From Tilletiaria anomala UBC 951 (lineage: Eukaryota; Basidiomycota; Exobasidiomycetes; Georgefischeriales; Tilletiariaceae): 64,000 bases of DNA. Within the stretch, counting starts at the first letter, position 1; the number at the start of each line of letters is the position of its first letter. The translations under genes were made by a program, and so were the position numbers. The DNA lies in contig NW_013546990.1 in assembly GCF_000711695.1 (NCBI RefSeq), positions 62,001-126,000 on the forward strand. The letters are read 5' to 3'. Shown here in pieces: positions 47,339 through 58,274 of the stretch. The notes below the pieces were generated by a model, which made no database searches, had not been told where the DNA came from, and saw only the letters and a program-made list of their open reading frames with translations.

Positions 47339-49206
47339 TGACACCTCATTATCGTCCACGTCCTGTATCCTCCCTTGCGTGCTTCGCCCAAGGCCGCAGC
47401 CTCTTTACCAGCATCACCTTCAGCAGCAGGCTCAATGAGCTCGAGTACGCTTGTATGCACTGTACACTACGCATTTTGAGATAATGGCTAACACACGACA
47501 AACTAACACAGAGTTTGACAGTCCCTCCAAATTCCATGCGTCGGGTGCCTTGGCATTTTGCCTGTTGCATTCGCTGGGGTTTTCCATGGATTGGCGAGCA
47601 TGTGGAGTTCCTCGAGTTTCTCCCTTCTCTTCGTTTCACTCGATTCGCGTTTTCGGGAGCGGCTTGGAGCAGCTTTTGCCATGAAGTGTGCGACCGAGAG
47701 GAATCAAGCTAGGACTTCGTTTGCGGTCATCTCGTTGTGTTCAGAGTATGAGCTGGTCCATCGACCAGGGTATTTGGAGATACCATGTGTTGTGCTGAGT
47801 TTGAGCAAAGTGACACATGCAGATGAAACACGGTCAAAGCCGGTCTCGAGGCTTCGAGATCTGGGCATCTATACTTGACTAGGCGGCCTGGAATGAGATA
47901 GTTTATGGGCTGCGTTGGAAAGAGATGTGGCGGTGCAATCCATCAAATCAATCCAAACATTCTCCCAGCCAGGGCCAACGGGCGTATGAATCAAAATGAA
48001 TGGTTGCCCCTTCAGTGTACTTTAGCTGGGCAGGCACCGCAGACTACAGCTCAAGTGTTTGATTGCGCCGTGAGCCCAGACTCGTAGACGATCGGGGACG
48101 CTATAATTGAGGGTGACAGACACTCTTGTGACACTGTGCGGATCCTGTTAAGATTATTGCATCCTGCGGATGAAAGACCACTCTTGTCTAGCTCTTTGAC
48201 CTCGACCATTCATCTCAAGCTGTGCTCGTTGCGTGCATTTCAACTTTCAATTTTCTGTACGCGGATGTGCGAGTGCCAGATGTGGACGAGCACGCGAGCC
48301 GTGCTCTGATGGTCCTGTAGGACCGTGACAAGGTGCTGTCTCAGTGTTTCGATCACTCTGCCTTACGCCATGCGTTCACAGGAATCAAGTCTCCCCAAGC
48401 GCTGGACATTCGCCCACTGGGATTCGCTTTGGTCGACTCTCAGACCACGTTCAAAGTGGTATGGCTTGCTGTGCCTTATAAAAAGTTGTACCTCGCAAAC
48501 GTGGTGCAGTAGCGACGAAAGAGTTTGCGTGTCTTGCATGCATGGAAACTTCACCGGGCGAGTGTGGCAATCCTGGCCGACCAGGCATCCCACGGTAGCC
48601 ATGTATTTGTCTCAAGTCTTGAATTTGAAGTAGCTCGCAACTAACGACAAACAATCTCAGCCTCCAGGTTGCCATTGTCCTCGCCCATCTACTATCCACT
48701 GCCCCGAGACCAGGTTCAAGGCCGATATGGCCGCCCTGGGGGCAGCCTTGGCTCGGCGCCGCTTCACGCGCTGCAGCGTGTGCGAAAATGGAACTGAAGA
48801 CAAGTATACACAGAGAATGCGACCGGACAGGTGGCAGTGAGGGCTCCTGGGTCTCGAAGGCGACGAGGAGTCGACTGCAGTGGAATAGGCAGCCAACGTC
48901 CCGAATGCTCCCGCGTCGGGCGAGAAGCTCTACCACTTCCAGCCAGAAAGCGAAGAGACCAGTGAAACGTCGCTTAGCCACAAAGCAATGTCTGGCTTGC
49001 GTCGCGCGCAAATATATCGCCAATGTACCCTCTGCGGCACTGGGGCTCGGCTACCCCTTTGGGACCTGGCTCTCTCCCTTTCAAACAGCCATTAAGCACG
49101 CGTCAACGTCTCGCTGACTTTCTGGGTCGTCGCCAGCGCTTTGGCTGAGCGTGCATATCTTGATCTTAAAGAAACTGGCGAACTGATATACTATTCTTTT
49201 TGGCAG
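47339..49206. other. Intergenic, no gene seen
   Basis: About 1.9 kb after the PQ-loop gene. Frames on both strands (for example 48325-48633 and 48451-49023) carry no family motif and no run of consistent exons. It may include unrecognised 5' exons of the membrane-protein fragment at 49207. Confidence 0.35.
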
Positions 49207-49602
49207 CCCTTTTCGCTGTCTGCACCTCATACACCAGCATGACGAACCGACTCGGCCGTCGGTGCCGTCCTGCAAACGTCGTACTACTTGCATGCCTTTC
49301 ACTCCTTTTGTGGATCCTGGCAGCCATTTTCTCCACCGTCTCCCTCTCAACGGTACACGCGGTGGTATACTCCATTCCTCTCGATGTCGAGTAAATGTAT
49401 TGCGAGTGGACGTTTGCCACTGGCCAGGGCCACTGGAAATTTGCAGCATATTCCGGTCATGTCTTTGTCCTGCCGGCTTACATCTTCTGTGTCACTCTTC
49501 TCGCTTCCATCAGACCTTGCATCTCTCGCGCACATGGTGAGCGCCTCCGCGAGCTTCATCGTTGCGTTCGTTGGAGGGCTGCTCGCAACCGATAGGAAAT
49601 AA
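49207..49602 (+). CDS. Possible exon(s) of an unresolved multi-pass membrane protein
   Basis: After a good acceptor (TTTTTGGCAG ending at 49206) a frame reads LFAVCTSYTSMTNRLGRR, then a clear hydrophobic helix, NVVLLACLSLLLWILAAIFS, and stays open to 49393. The helix pattern recalls the second half of MARVEL-type fungal proteins, but this is weak. A donor GTAAAT (49392) or earlier GT sites could link to a later frame with AHMVSASASFIVAFVGGLLA, ending at 49602. I could not find a start exon or a splice chain that closes all frames, so this may be part of a real gene, a decaying gene, or a chance hydrophobic frame. Confidence 0.3.
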
Positions 49603-51151
49603 GCAGGAGCTTTGAAATCTGCGCCGCTCGTCGGCATGAACACCATGACTGTCAGGTGCTCTGAGACTCTATAAGGCAAGTGGTTGCGGTGGCTTACGGT
49701 GCACAGTGACAGGAACGAGAAATCGGAGCCAGGGGAGGAAGTCATTTTCATCGGGCTTCAAGTACCGCCCCTCAAACAATCCGACGGTCCGCCGTTGAAC
49801 TCGAAACGTGCACTCCCAGAGTCTGCCACAGCAGACTCCAAGTCGCCATCTGTCACCCAGCCATCAAGAGCGCGTTCTCCATCCTCAGGCAAGGGCGCGG
49901 ACGAATCACACTCGTCTTTGTCTTTCTCAAGAACCCGCTCGCCAACTATCCACGCTGTGGCTCTGCCTGGGCCCCGTCATTTTGACAATGGCGGAAAACC
50001 GCACGAAAGCATAGTAGAACCCGGCGAGCGTTCCAAAGATCCGATGGGTGCAAGCACACACCGCCAGTGCGTACTCGCAAGCGTCTCTGGCTTGACTCGT
50101 CTATGACATACCATTGTGTTCAGCGCGATCGTGTAGATGCGAACAAGGAGGCACAACAGCGGTCACGTACGCTCTCCGTTTCTACTCCTGCGCAGGGCAG
50201 CACGGTGGGCGAGACTGACTTCTGCGGTCGGCCAAAGAGTGGAAAAAGCAGATCGGGCTCGAGGTCATGACCATTAACCGTCGCGCACGGATAACATCCA
50301 GCACTTCAGCGCATGTGCTGGAGCGCGCACATCCTACATGGCGCCGGATGCGCCTACGTCTGCCTCTGCATCGATATCTGCAACGGCGCCGATACCGGGG
50401 GCTTCTCATGGGATGGGCAACCGTGGACTTCGCGCTCTCTGAGCGAGTCGTCGAAGCCGACGAGCGCTGGCCGTGGACTTGAACCCAGTCCGGGGCTGCC
50501 TCTCACGTTGAGCAGCATCACGTTTACGATTGACGAGTGGGGCCATCTTTGGTCGCAATCACACGCGCTGTTCTCCGCCACCTTTTCCGAGGCGAGCAAG
50601 CGCGGTCGATCGCGCTCCGCATGAGGCCTCGCCGGCATGTTGCCGCCGCCTCCTCAGACGGTTGGATTCCGTGATTGCAAAGGCGCATAGTCTCTCCACC
50701 TAACCCCCACGCATCGCAAGTCCCTATATATTGCCTTGCTGCTCTACAAGCCCAGGCTACACACATACAACGTGCTGACGCGCAGACACGCTAATACCAT
50801 GCATGTCACATACTACCAGCATGGTACATGCTCCATCTCGCTATTTTTGTATCATACGCTCCGCGTCCATACCTTGTATGGGAATGCATTTTGCATTTCG
50901 ACGGGATCTCTGGGATCCACTCGCCCGGCTGGGTTGCCAGCACGCACCGCACAGAGGGCCGTGCAGGCGTGAATACGAAAGCCATAAAGAGGTTGCAATT
51001 ACAGTGGGGTGTGAGGGATGAAGCCAGGCCGCGCCCGGGCGTCTGAGCATGCGCGCGGTCCATTGGGGCATTATAATGGCAAGCGGAAGCCGAGGACGAA
51101 GGATGACTGGGGCGACGCCGACGCATATGATCGAAGATCGATTGTCAATCA
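49603..51151. other. Intergenic or tail of the preceding fragment
   Basis: About 1.5 kb. A Ser/Pro-rich + strand frame (49684-50106) could be a disordered C-terminal tail of the membrane fragment, but no splice links it convincingly. From 50640 on nothing is recognisable; the right end is the 3' flank of the SCH9-like gene. Confidence 0.35.
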
Positions 51152-53721
51152 TCAATCTCGCAGACTCTCGGCCTGGTGCAGCTCGTTGGGGCCGTTGTAG
51201 GAGAAGCCGACGAACTGCTCCTGCACGGTTGCACTGAGCATGTGGCTGTCGTCGACAACCGAATCCGTGGGTACTTCGCTGGTGAATTCCGGGTCGAAGT
51301 TGGACGTGTCGATTGCCGATGCCTGGTTAAAGGAGAAGGGGGGGGGCGAAAGTCGCAAGTTCAGCGCACGCATGGACTCGCTTCGGCTCGCACTGCGTTA
51401 CAACGCATGGCAGGGATGCACCACATTGCCTTTCCTTTTAGTGTAGCGCATACAAGCATCGCTGAGGAAGCCAGCCGCGACACTCACCACGCTCGGCTTG
51501 AATGGCGGGCGGACCTTTTTAGCGAGGAGCATCTTCCAGTCAATGTGCTTGCTGAAGAAGGGGTGCGCCTTGATGACCTCTGCGCCACTCTGTCCACTGC
51601 CGAGGCGCTGCGCGGGGTCGCGGTTGAGCAGGAGGGTAAGCAGGCTGCGTGCGTCCGGGCGGACCTCGTCGCCGAAGCGCAGCGGGTCCTGCAGGATCTT
51701 ACGGTACATCTCATTGACGTCCTCCGAGTAGAACGGCGGGAGGCCCGTCAGCATCTCGTACAGCAGGACACCGAGCGTCCACCAGTCGACCGCCTTCGTA
51801 TAGCCCTGGCCCAGCAGCAGCTCCGGTGCGAGGTACTCGGGCGTGCCGCAGAAGGCTGGCGTCGCGTCGCAGAGAGGGAACGAAGAGAGGGGAGAGGGTC
51901 AGCCCAGGCCGAACACGCGTGCCCGCATGCATGCAGGCACACTCACTGTTCGTCGTTTCGTCAGCGCCCATGTTGAGCTTGCAGAGGCCAAAGTCGCAGA
52001 GGGCGATGTGGCCAGTGTAGTCGAGGAGAATGTTCTCAGGCTTGAGGTCGCGATAAATGACGTTGAAGCTGTGGAGGTGCTCGAGCGCACATAGGAGCTC
52101 GGCAGCGTAGAACCTGCTACGCTCCTCGTTGAAGCGGCCTTCGCGTTGGAGGTGGTGGAAGAGCTCACCGCCGTTAACGAACGCGAGGACCAGGTACAGC
52201 TTCTCGGGCGACTGGAAGCTGAACTTGAGAGGGACGATGAATGGATTGTTGATGCGCGCAAGAACGGTGCGCTCGGCGAGCGTGTGTGTCACCTCGGACC
52301 GGCTGACGATGTGTGCCTTGCGGATCGTCTTGAGGGCGTAGATGCGGCTCGTATCCTTCTTGCGTACCTGCATCACCTTCCCAAAGCTGCCCTTGCCGAT
52401 GACCTTGAGCAACTCGAACGCATCCATGTTCAGGCTCGAGCCCTGCGCGTCGAGCTTCTTGTACGACACCTGGATGCGCACTTGCCCCGTCCCACCACTG
52501 CTGACGGCGAACCACTCATCGGCAACGACGGCACCGCCGGCGCTGCGCGAGGCGCTTGCGGACTCAAAGTCCGGTACGAATTTGACGCCGCCCAGGTAGA
52601 GATCTGAAACGGACATGACGTCGTCACCCTGCGTGTCCCTCCCATCTGCGCCTGCTGCACCGCTGTTGTTGTTGCTGCTGGCGCCGCCGCCGTCTCCATT
52701 CGCTGCGCTGCCCTCTTTCCCACCCGTGCCTGCCGCCGAGCCGTCTACCGCAGCCCGATCTGCGCCTGCTGCCCCTCCTCCCCCGCTAACGCTGGCGCCG
52801 CCCGAGCCCCTGACGCCGGAGCGCAAGTAAATCTGCAGGCTGATCTCCGAGTTGCGCGATACATCGAAGTTGGCCTTGTACATCCACGCTGGGCTGGCAA
52901 GGTCGCCGCTGACGGCGTCGATGAGCACCTCATTCTTGTCAAATTCGAGCACAATGTACGGTAGCCACCAGTGCTGGCGCCGCTGCATCGACTGTCGGTT
53001 GTTTGTTTTTGCTGCTGCTGCTGATGAGGCGCCGTTTGCACTGGCGGGTGAGGGAGACTTGGACTCGAGCGACGAGGCGGCAAACATGCCTGTCAGCGAC
53101 GCCGGTCCTATTTGCAGGAAGGAAGAACGAATGGGATCAGCTCAGGTGCCAAGGTCTGGTAGATAGAGCTCGCTCTCGTTTTCCTGCGCTGGTTAGCCGA
53201 CACGCACCCATCCCACCATTCTGCTGGATCGCGCGCTGGATCGCCGGCGGAACGGTTTGACCTGCGCTGAGGCTGAGGCCGCGCGCCTCGACGACGCCAA
53301 TGGTGAGCAAGCCGCTGCGGTTGATCGGCGCGCCGGTAGAAGATGCAAGCGGGTTGCTGGCGCCGCTCGAGCTGGACGCGCCGCTGCCGCTGCTCCTGGC
53401 GCTAGCGCCCGCTGGCGATGAGGCGTCGAGGCCATACTGCTGCTGGCTGGGGTTCGGGTTGCCGGGCGTCGGTGTCGCAGAGCGGTCGAGGTGGACGGCG
53501 CTGCTGCTGCCGCCTCCGATGGACGGCGAGCGGCCTGCGAGCGCGCCTTCTTTGAGCTCTGCCAACAAAGGGAGGGGGAGAAGAAATCAGGTCCGCATGG
53601 TTGTTTTTTGTCAGTTTCCAGGCAATGGGGGGAGGTGGAGACGACGACGACGATGACTATAGGAGAGGGTAAGGCAGGCCGGGGTTGAGGTCGACTCACT
53701 CTTGCCGAGCTTCCAGGACAT
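51152..53721 (-). CDS. SCH9: SCH9-like AGC protein kinase with C2 domain
   Basis: Exons 53721-53700, 53558-53208, 53107-51947, 51855-51488 and 51322-51152 give 690 residues. Sch9/Sck kinases act downstream of TORC1 in growth and nutrient control. A C2 domain begins at about residue 80 ([34 protein letters not shown]), is interrupted by a Gly/Ala/Asn insert, and ends before about 340. The kinase (about 355-635) has GKGSFGKV, the Lys in [22 protein letters not shown]-loop [12 protein letters not shown] (rebuilt by a splice) and [12 protein letters not shown]. The AGC tail has [10 protein letters not shown] and the hydrophobic motif FVGFSY. The first exon is 22 nt (MSWKLGK). All catalytic residues seem intact. 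Confidence 0.93.
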
Positions 53722-55823
53722 GGCTGCGTGTCAAACTGTAGGCTACCGCGTGCGCTTTCTTTGGTGCAGAAAGATGTGTGAAGGGGACGGCAACGTGCTC
53801 TTGGCTTTGCCTTGCTTCGCTTCCCCTCGTCTTTCCTCGCCTACTTGCCCCTGATTTATATAGCTGCTGGTAAGAGTGGGTACACTAGGCTACGGGCTAG
53901 GGATGCCGAGGTGGATACAAATAGCGCAAAGGCTGGCCTGGCCGTGACACTGGCTGTCGCTCGCTGCTGGTGCTGGTGCTGGAGTTGGAGCTGGCCCGAC
54001 CTTTTTTTCTCTTTTGTACGAGGAATCTGCAGAGATGAGCATCAAGCTGATACATCCAACAACAATGACAAGAAGAAGATATGTGGATTGCACATGCAAG
54101 CTTTGACAAGGATGTTGGTCTGTCTATCGGCTTTGTGTGAGCGCGGAGGTTGGTTGGTTGGTTGGTCGGTCGGTCTCTCTCGTTTGCCACACCTTACCTC
54201 ACATACAAAGGGGAGAGGGCCAAAGGGGCTGGCCGCGTGTGCGGTTTGGGTTAGGGAGCGGACTGGCTAGCGCCCATGCGCGCAGTGTTCCCAGGATGGC
54301 AGTGTGCCAGTGGGCTGGGCCCATTGCCCCCACACAGCCCACACTGCCCGCACAGAGTCCAACCCTAATCACTCTGCCGCCGCGAGGCACAGGCCAGTCA
54401 CTGTGGAGCCACACAGTCGAGACAATGTGTAATCAGCGCGAGAAGAACGATATCCCCCCGTGCGTGGAGACTGGAGACCAGCCAGGCATCTGAATATGTA
54501 CGTTGCAGAGTTGCTTCCCTTGAGGGCAACCCAACCCCCAGCCTGCCCGTGACCTGCTCTGTATCGTGTACGTATGTGCTATACATTACTTTACCCATCT
54601 GTCATTTACAGCGGTTACGTGTGGGCATTGCCATGCGCGACGTGTGGAGTGGATTGCCGCAGCGTGCGATGGAGACGCTGCACAAACAAGAAGGGCCTCT
54701 ACGAATTGCACTGCACAAAGAAAGCTCCGGACCGTTTGATCCACACACTGTACAGCCCGCGTGATCGCATCAGCTGAGCCGTCTTCTTGATATCCACAAA
54801 GCCGCACGGCCTCGGCCTCATGTGTATCCAACCGGACCCAGGAGGGAGCAATGAACCGTCGGACATAAATGCTTCCCAGTGGTTCTACAGTTCATAGGCT
54901 CCTGACCAGCCCTGCATGTCAACATCCGCCGCCTTGTATCCTGCCGTCTCGCTTGCCCAGCACCAGACATGGCTGAGCCCAGCAACGGGCACGAATCGCA
55001 CAGCGACTTTGTGAAAGACGAGCTAGTAGACCCACCTTGCGGGCTGGGGCCACGCCCGCGACTCGTGCGAAAGGAACGCGCGCAGAGATGATCCGCATGG
55101 GTAGCCTTGTGCGCTTCCCCGCTGTGCGGCGCATACCTTTCATGTATGCATACATAAGAGCCCTTCCACTATTTCCTGCCGGTGATATGAAGAAGGCCCA
55201 TCCATCGAGACGTCTGCGGTCTGGGTTTCGCTTGGGAATATGCCTTCATGAATCGCATGTGAACTTGAAAACGACACAACGGAGCTCGAGAAAATGTGCT
55301 GTTCAGCCCATGTTTTGTCCAAAAGGGCAGCCACCAAGCCACAAGAATCCCAGGCGCTCAAGAAGACGCAGCTTCTTTCTGCCGCTCTCGTCATACGCCC
55401 TCCACAATGGACAGGTAGGCAGTCTCTGGTCGGCTGAATGATTGTGAGGCGCAGGTTGCAGAATGAATCTGCGCGACTGGCTACGTGGGCTAGTCAGTGA
55501 CACACTCTCTCGTGCTGTGTGTCAGCGCGTGGGGGGGCGGAAGCGAGAGAGAGGATAAGCGAAAAAAGCGGTGTACGAGAGGGAGAGCATGAGGGGAGAG
55601 CGCGCAGCGTCGAGCTTTCTTGAACCTTCCACGTCTTCCGATACCTGCACACGTATCCACCCATTTTCCCATCCCCATCGAGTGTCCCTCTCAAGCCAGC
55701 CATCCTGCCCACGTCACCTTGACGGACGACACTTGGGGCTGCCCTCGCGATTACAAAAAGGGGAAAGAAGACGCATCGTCGGTCCGAGCGGGAACAGAGC
55801 GCAGAGAACGAATCGCCGCCAAA
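53722..55823. promoter_or_regulatory. Divergent intergenic region SCH9 / PHO88
   Basis: About 2.1 kb between opposing ATGs. It contains a tetranucleotide run (GGTT units then GGTC units, about 54150-54176) and CT-rich stretches near both genes. Many overlapping short frames exist, but none has a family motif. Long leaders are likely. Confidence 0.45.
54150..54176 (+). repeat. GGTT/GGTC tetranucleotide repeat
   Basis: Several GGTT units are followed by GGTC units in the SCH9 upstream region. This is a simple repeat without an assignable function. Confidence 0.6.
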
Positions 55824-56631
55824 ATGAGTGCCGCCATCACCAATGTGAGTTGTGCTCCAGGACCGCTCGCTCGCGAGTCCTGCCCAGGGCGCGTTTTGCT
55901 TCTGCTTTCGTGGAGGCGACGTATGTGATGGCTGATGAAAGGCCCCGTGCATGCATGCAGATGGCGCTGATGTTCGGCGCGATGCAGGTGGCCAAGAAGA
56001 TCCCATTCGACGACAATCCGGAGATTGTGGTGTACGCGCGGCTCGGCTACGTGAGCGCGCAGCTGCTGTGTCTCGGCGTGTTCTACTACTGCTCGATCCG
56101 TGTCAAGCGTGCCAACGACCTGACGGTGCTCAAGTACGTCGAGCCGAAGAGCCCGATGAGCCAAGAGCCTGGCGAGCTAGTCACGACGACGCACAAAGAC
56201 TACGACTTGGCGGACATTAACAAGGCCATGCGCGGCGTCTTTATGGGCATGCTCTTTGTCGGCTTCATGCATCTGTATATGGGCTACACCCAGCCGTACG
56301 TCTTTATTTGCTCTTCTGTGACCTTTGCCCCCTGCTGGCGATGCTGACGCCGCACCTCTCTCCGCCTCCCCATCTCCTCACCATCCCCCCCTTTCGCCGC
56401 CCTCCCGACAGGCTGGTGATCCAGTCGATCCTGCCGCTGAAGAACGCACTGGAGAGCAAGCAGGCGCAGCTGTGGGTGTGGGGAAAGCCAGCGACGGGCG
56501 AGCTGAAGCGGCCGTTCAAGGCGGCGCCAGGCCTATTCGGCATGCAGGGCAGCGCCGGCCCGCAGACCGACAAGGCAGCCATCCGCGAGGCCGAGATCGC
56601 CGGTGGCGCAGCGGCCAAGAAGGCCGAGTAG
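55824..56631 (+). CDS. PHO88: PHO88 / SND3 ER membrane protein
   Basis: Exons 55824-55844, 55961-56295 and 56412-56631 give 191 residues, the family's usual size. Pho88/Snd3 is an ER membrane protein of the SRP-independent targeting route, first found through phosphate uptake. The first exon is only 21 nt (MSAAITN); exon 2 begins MALMFGAMQVAKKIPFDD, a hallmark start. It continues YARLGYVSAQLLCLGVFYY (membrane helix), LKYVEPKSPM, DYDLADINKAMRGVFMG and FMHLYMGYTQP-LVIQSILPLKN across the second splice, and ends in an Ala/Lys-rich tail (FGMQGSAGPQTDKAAIREAE). The splice phases agree. Confidence 0.95.
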
Positions 56632-58274
56632 TGTCGAGTCTCCCGCGCCACCCTGCCACTGTTGCCTGCCTACCTACTTTCCTGCTGGGAGGGGCGCTGT
56701 GATGCCCAAGTCCTCATTCCAGCCTACAAAGAGCTGCACGGCAAGCAATCAAGCAAGTCAGTGCAAGGAAACAGCGGCACAAAAGCATCCAGCGTCCTGA
56801 CCTGGATGACCTTTGTGTAGACTATGGAACTGACTGCGCATTGTCTTCTGCTCGGCTGGGGCGATTTTGTGGTTGTGTGATTGCATGTGGCACGCACGGG
56901 CTCCTATATCCCGGCGGCCTACGTGTGCACTGCTGCCGTGCATGCCTCTGGTGTGTTCTCTTTGACGATGTCTGTTCTGTTCGACTCGGTTTCGCGCGTT
57001 GCCTTGCGTTCTCATGGATTGATCAGCTTGGCGCTCCCTATGACCCCCCCGTTTTCGCTCTTCTCAAGGGTAAGCTGCGCGTAAGGCAAGGGCACCCATG
57101 CGGGGGATGGGTGGGCTATGGGGCGCATGGGATGTAGCGCGTCGACGCGGACGCCATGCTCGCGCGCTCGCCTCGTTCACGCGCGGGGCGGATGGATCCA
57201 GCGTATCCACGTCAAGTTGCTTCGTGTAACAAAGTGGTCGACGCCAGCCAGCGGGCCTGCGTTGCACTACACTTAAAAAAGTAATGTCCTTTTGGCGATG
57301 GCAAAGCTGGCGGACGCGCGCGTGGGAAGGTGAAGTGCCGGCTGCAGCCGGGCGAAGTCGAGGGGGGCGACATGCATGAAAAGAGAGGGGACAATCCCAT
57401 CCCGTCACATGCATGGCTGCCAAAGCAGACGAACACTGGCATCTTACCCTGCACAGCGCCGCCGCCATGGCCTCCTGCTGGCGTTGCACCCTTTCCCATC
57501 TGCGTTGACGCTTGCTCAGCAAAAGCCTCTCGCCCGCAGCGCTACTGCTGACCAATTCCCCATGTTCCGGCGATGCTTATTCCCACTGGTAGGCCGAAGT
57601 TGGGCCCGTCTGTTCTGCTTTCCTCAGCAGAACAACGATAGGAAAGGCGCGAATAGGCTCCGCATCCTACAATGTCGGTCGTTACCATATTACGCTCGCT
57701 TCCAGCGACACGTATCATCCACAGCATCACCCTACTCTTTACTTCCCTCAGTTTGCACCACGCACCACGCCTTTTAAGAAGAGATGGGTGCTGGGAGTGC
57801 AGCACCTCTTCCTCCCGCTCACCCGCCCAACGCCTTGCACAGGCGCTCACGCAAGGTATCACGCACTGCTCGTAGCTACTTTCACCCAGCACGCCAAACC
57901 AGGGGAGTCTGCACCGACCTCTTATCACAATCATACGCCAGACTGAACTGAACTACACTCGACTAAACTGGACTTGACGCGAATCGACTTTCTATTTTGG
58001 AGAGGGAGAGGGAAAGGGAAGGTGCACGACGCGGTGGGGTGAGCAGCGTAAGTGGCGAGCCCGCTTGGCCCAGACTGACACGCCTCGCGGCCTGCATTCT
58101 TTGCAGAGACGTCACACGCACAACCTCACGGTGGCACGAGTCAAAGAAGCAGTGAAGACGTGTCAGATCTCCCGCCTGCACAGCTGTTATTTATCTCTCT
58201 TCTGTTCACATCCCTCCTACGTCTGCTCATCCACTGCGAAGAAAAAGCAAAGCCGCAGCTCGTCGCACGGCGTC
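56632..58274. other. Intergenic, no gene seen
   Basis: About 1.6 kb: the PHO88 3' flank and the upstream region of the F-box-like gene. The downstream frame stays open to 58065 but lacks an ATG in good context before 58275. No family motif occurs on either strand. Confidence 0.45.
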
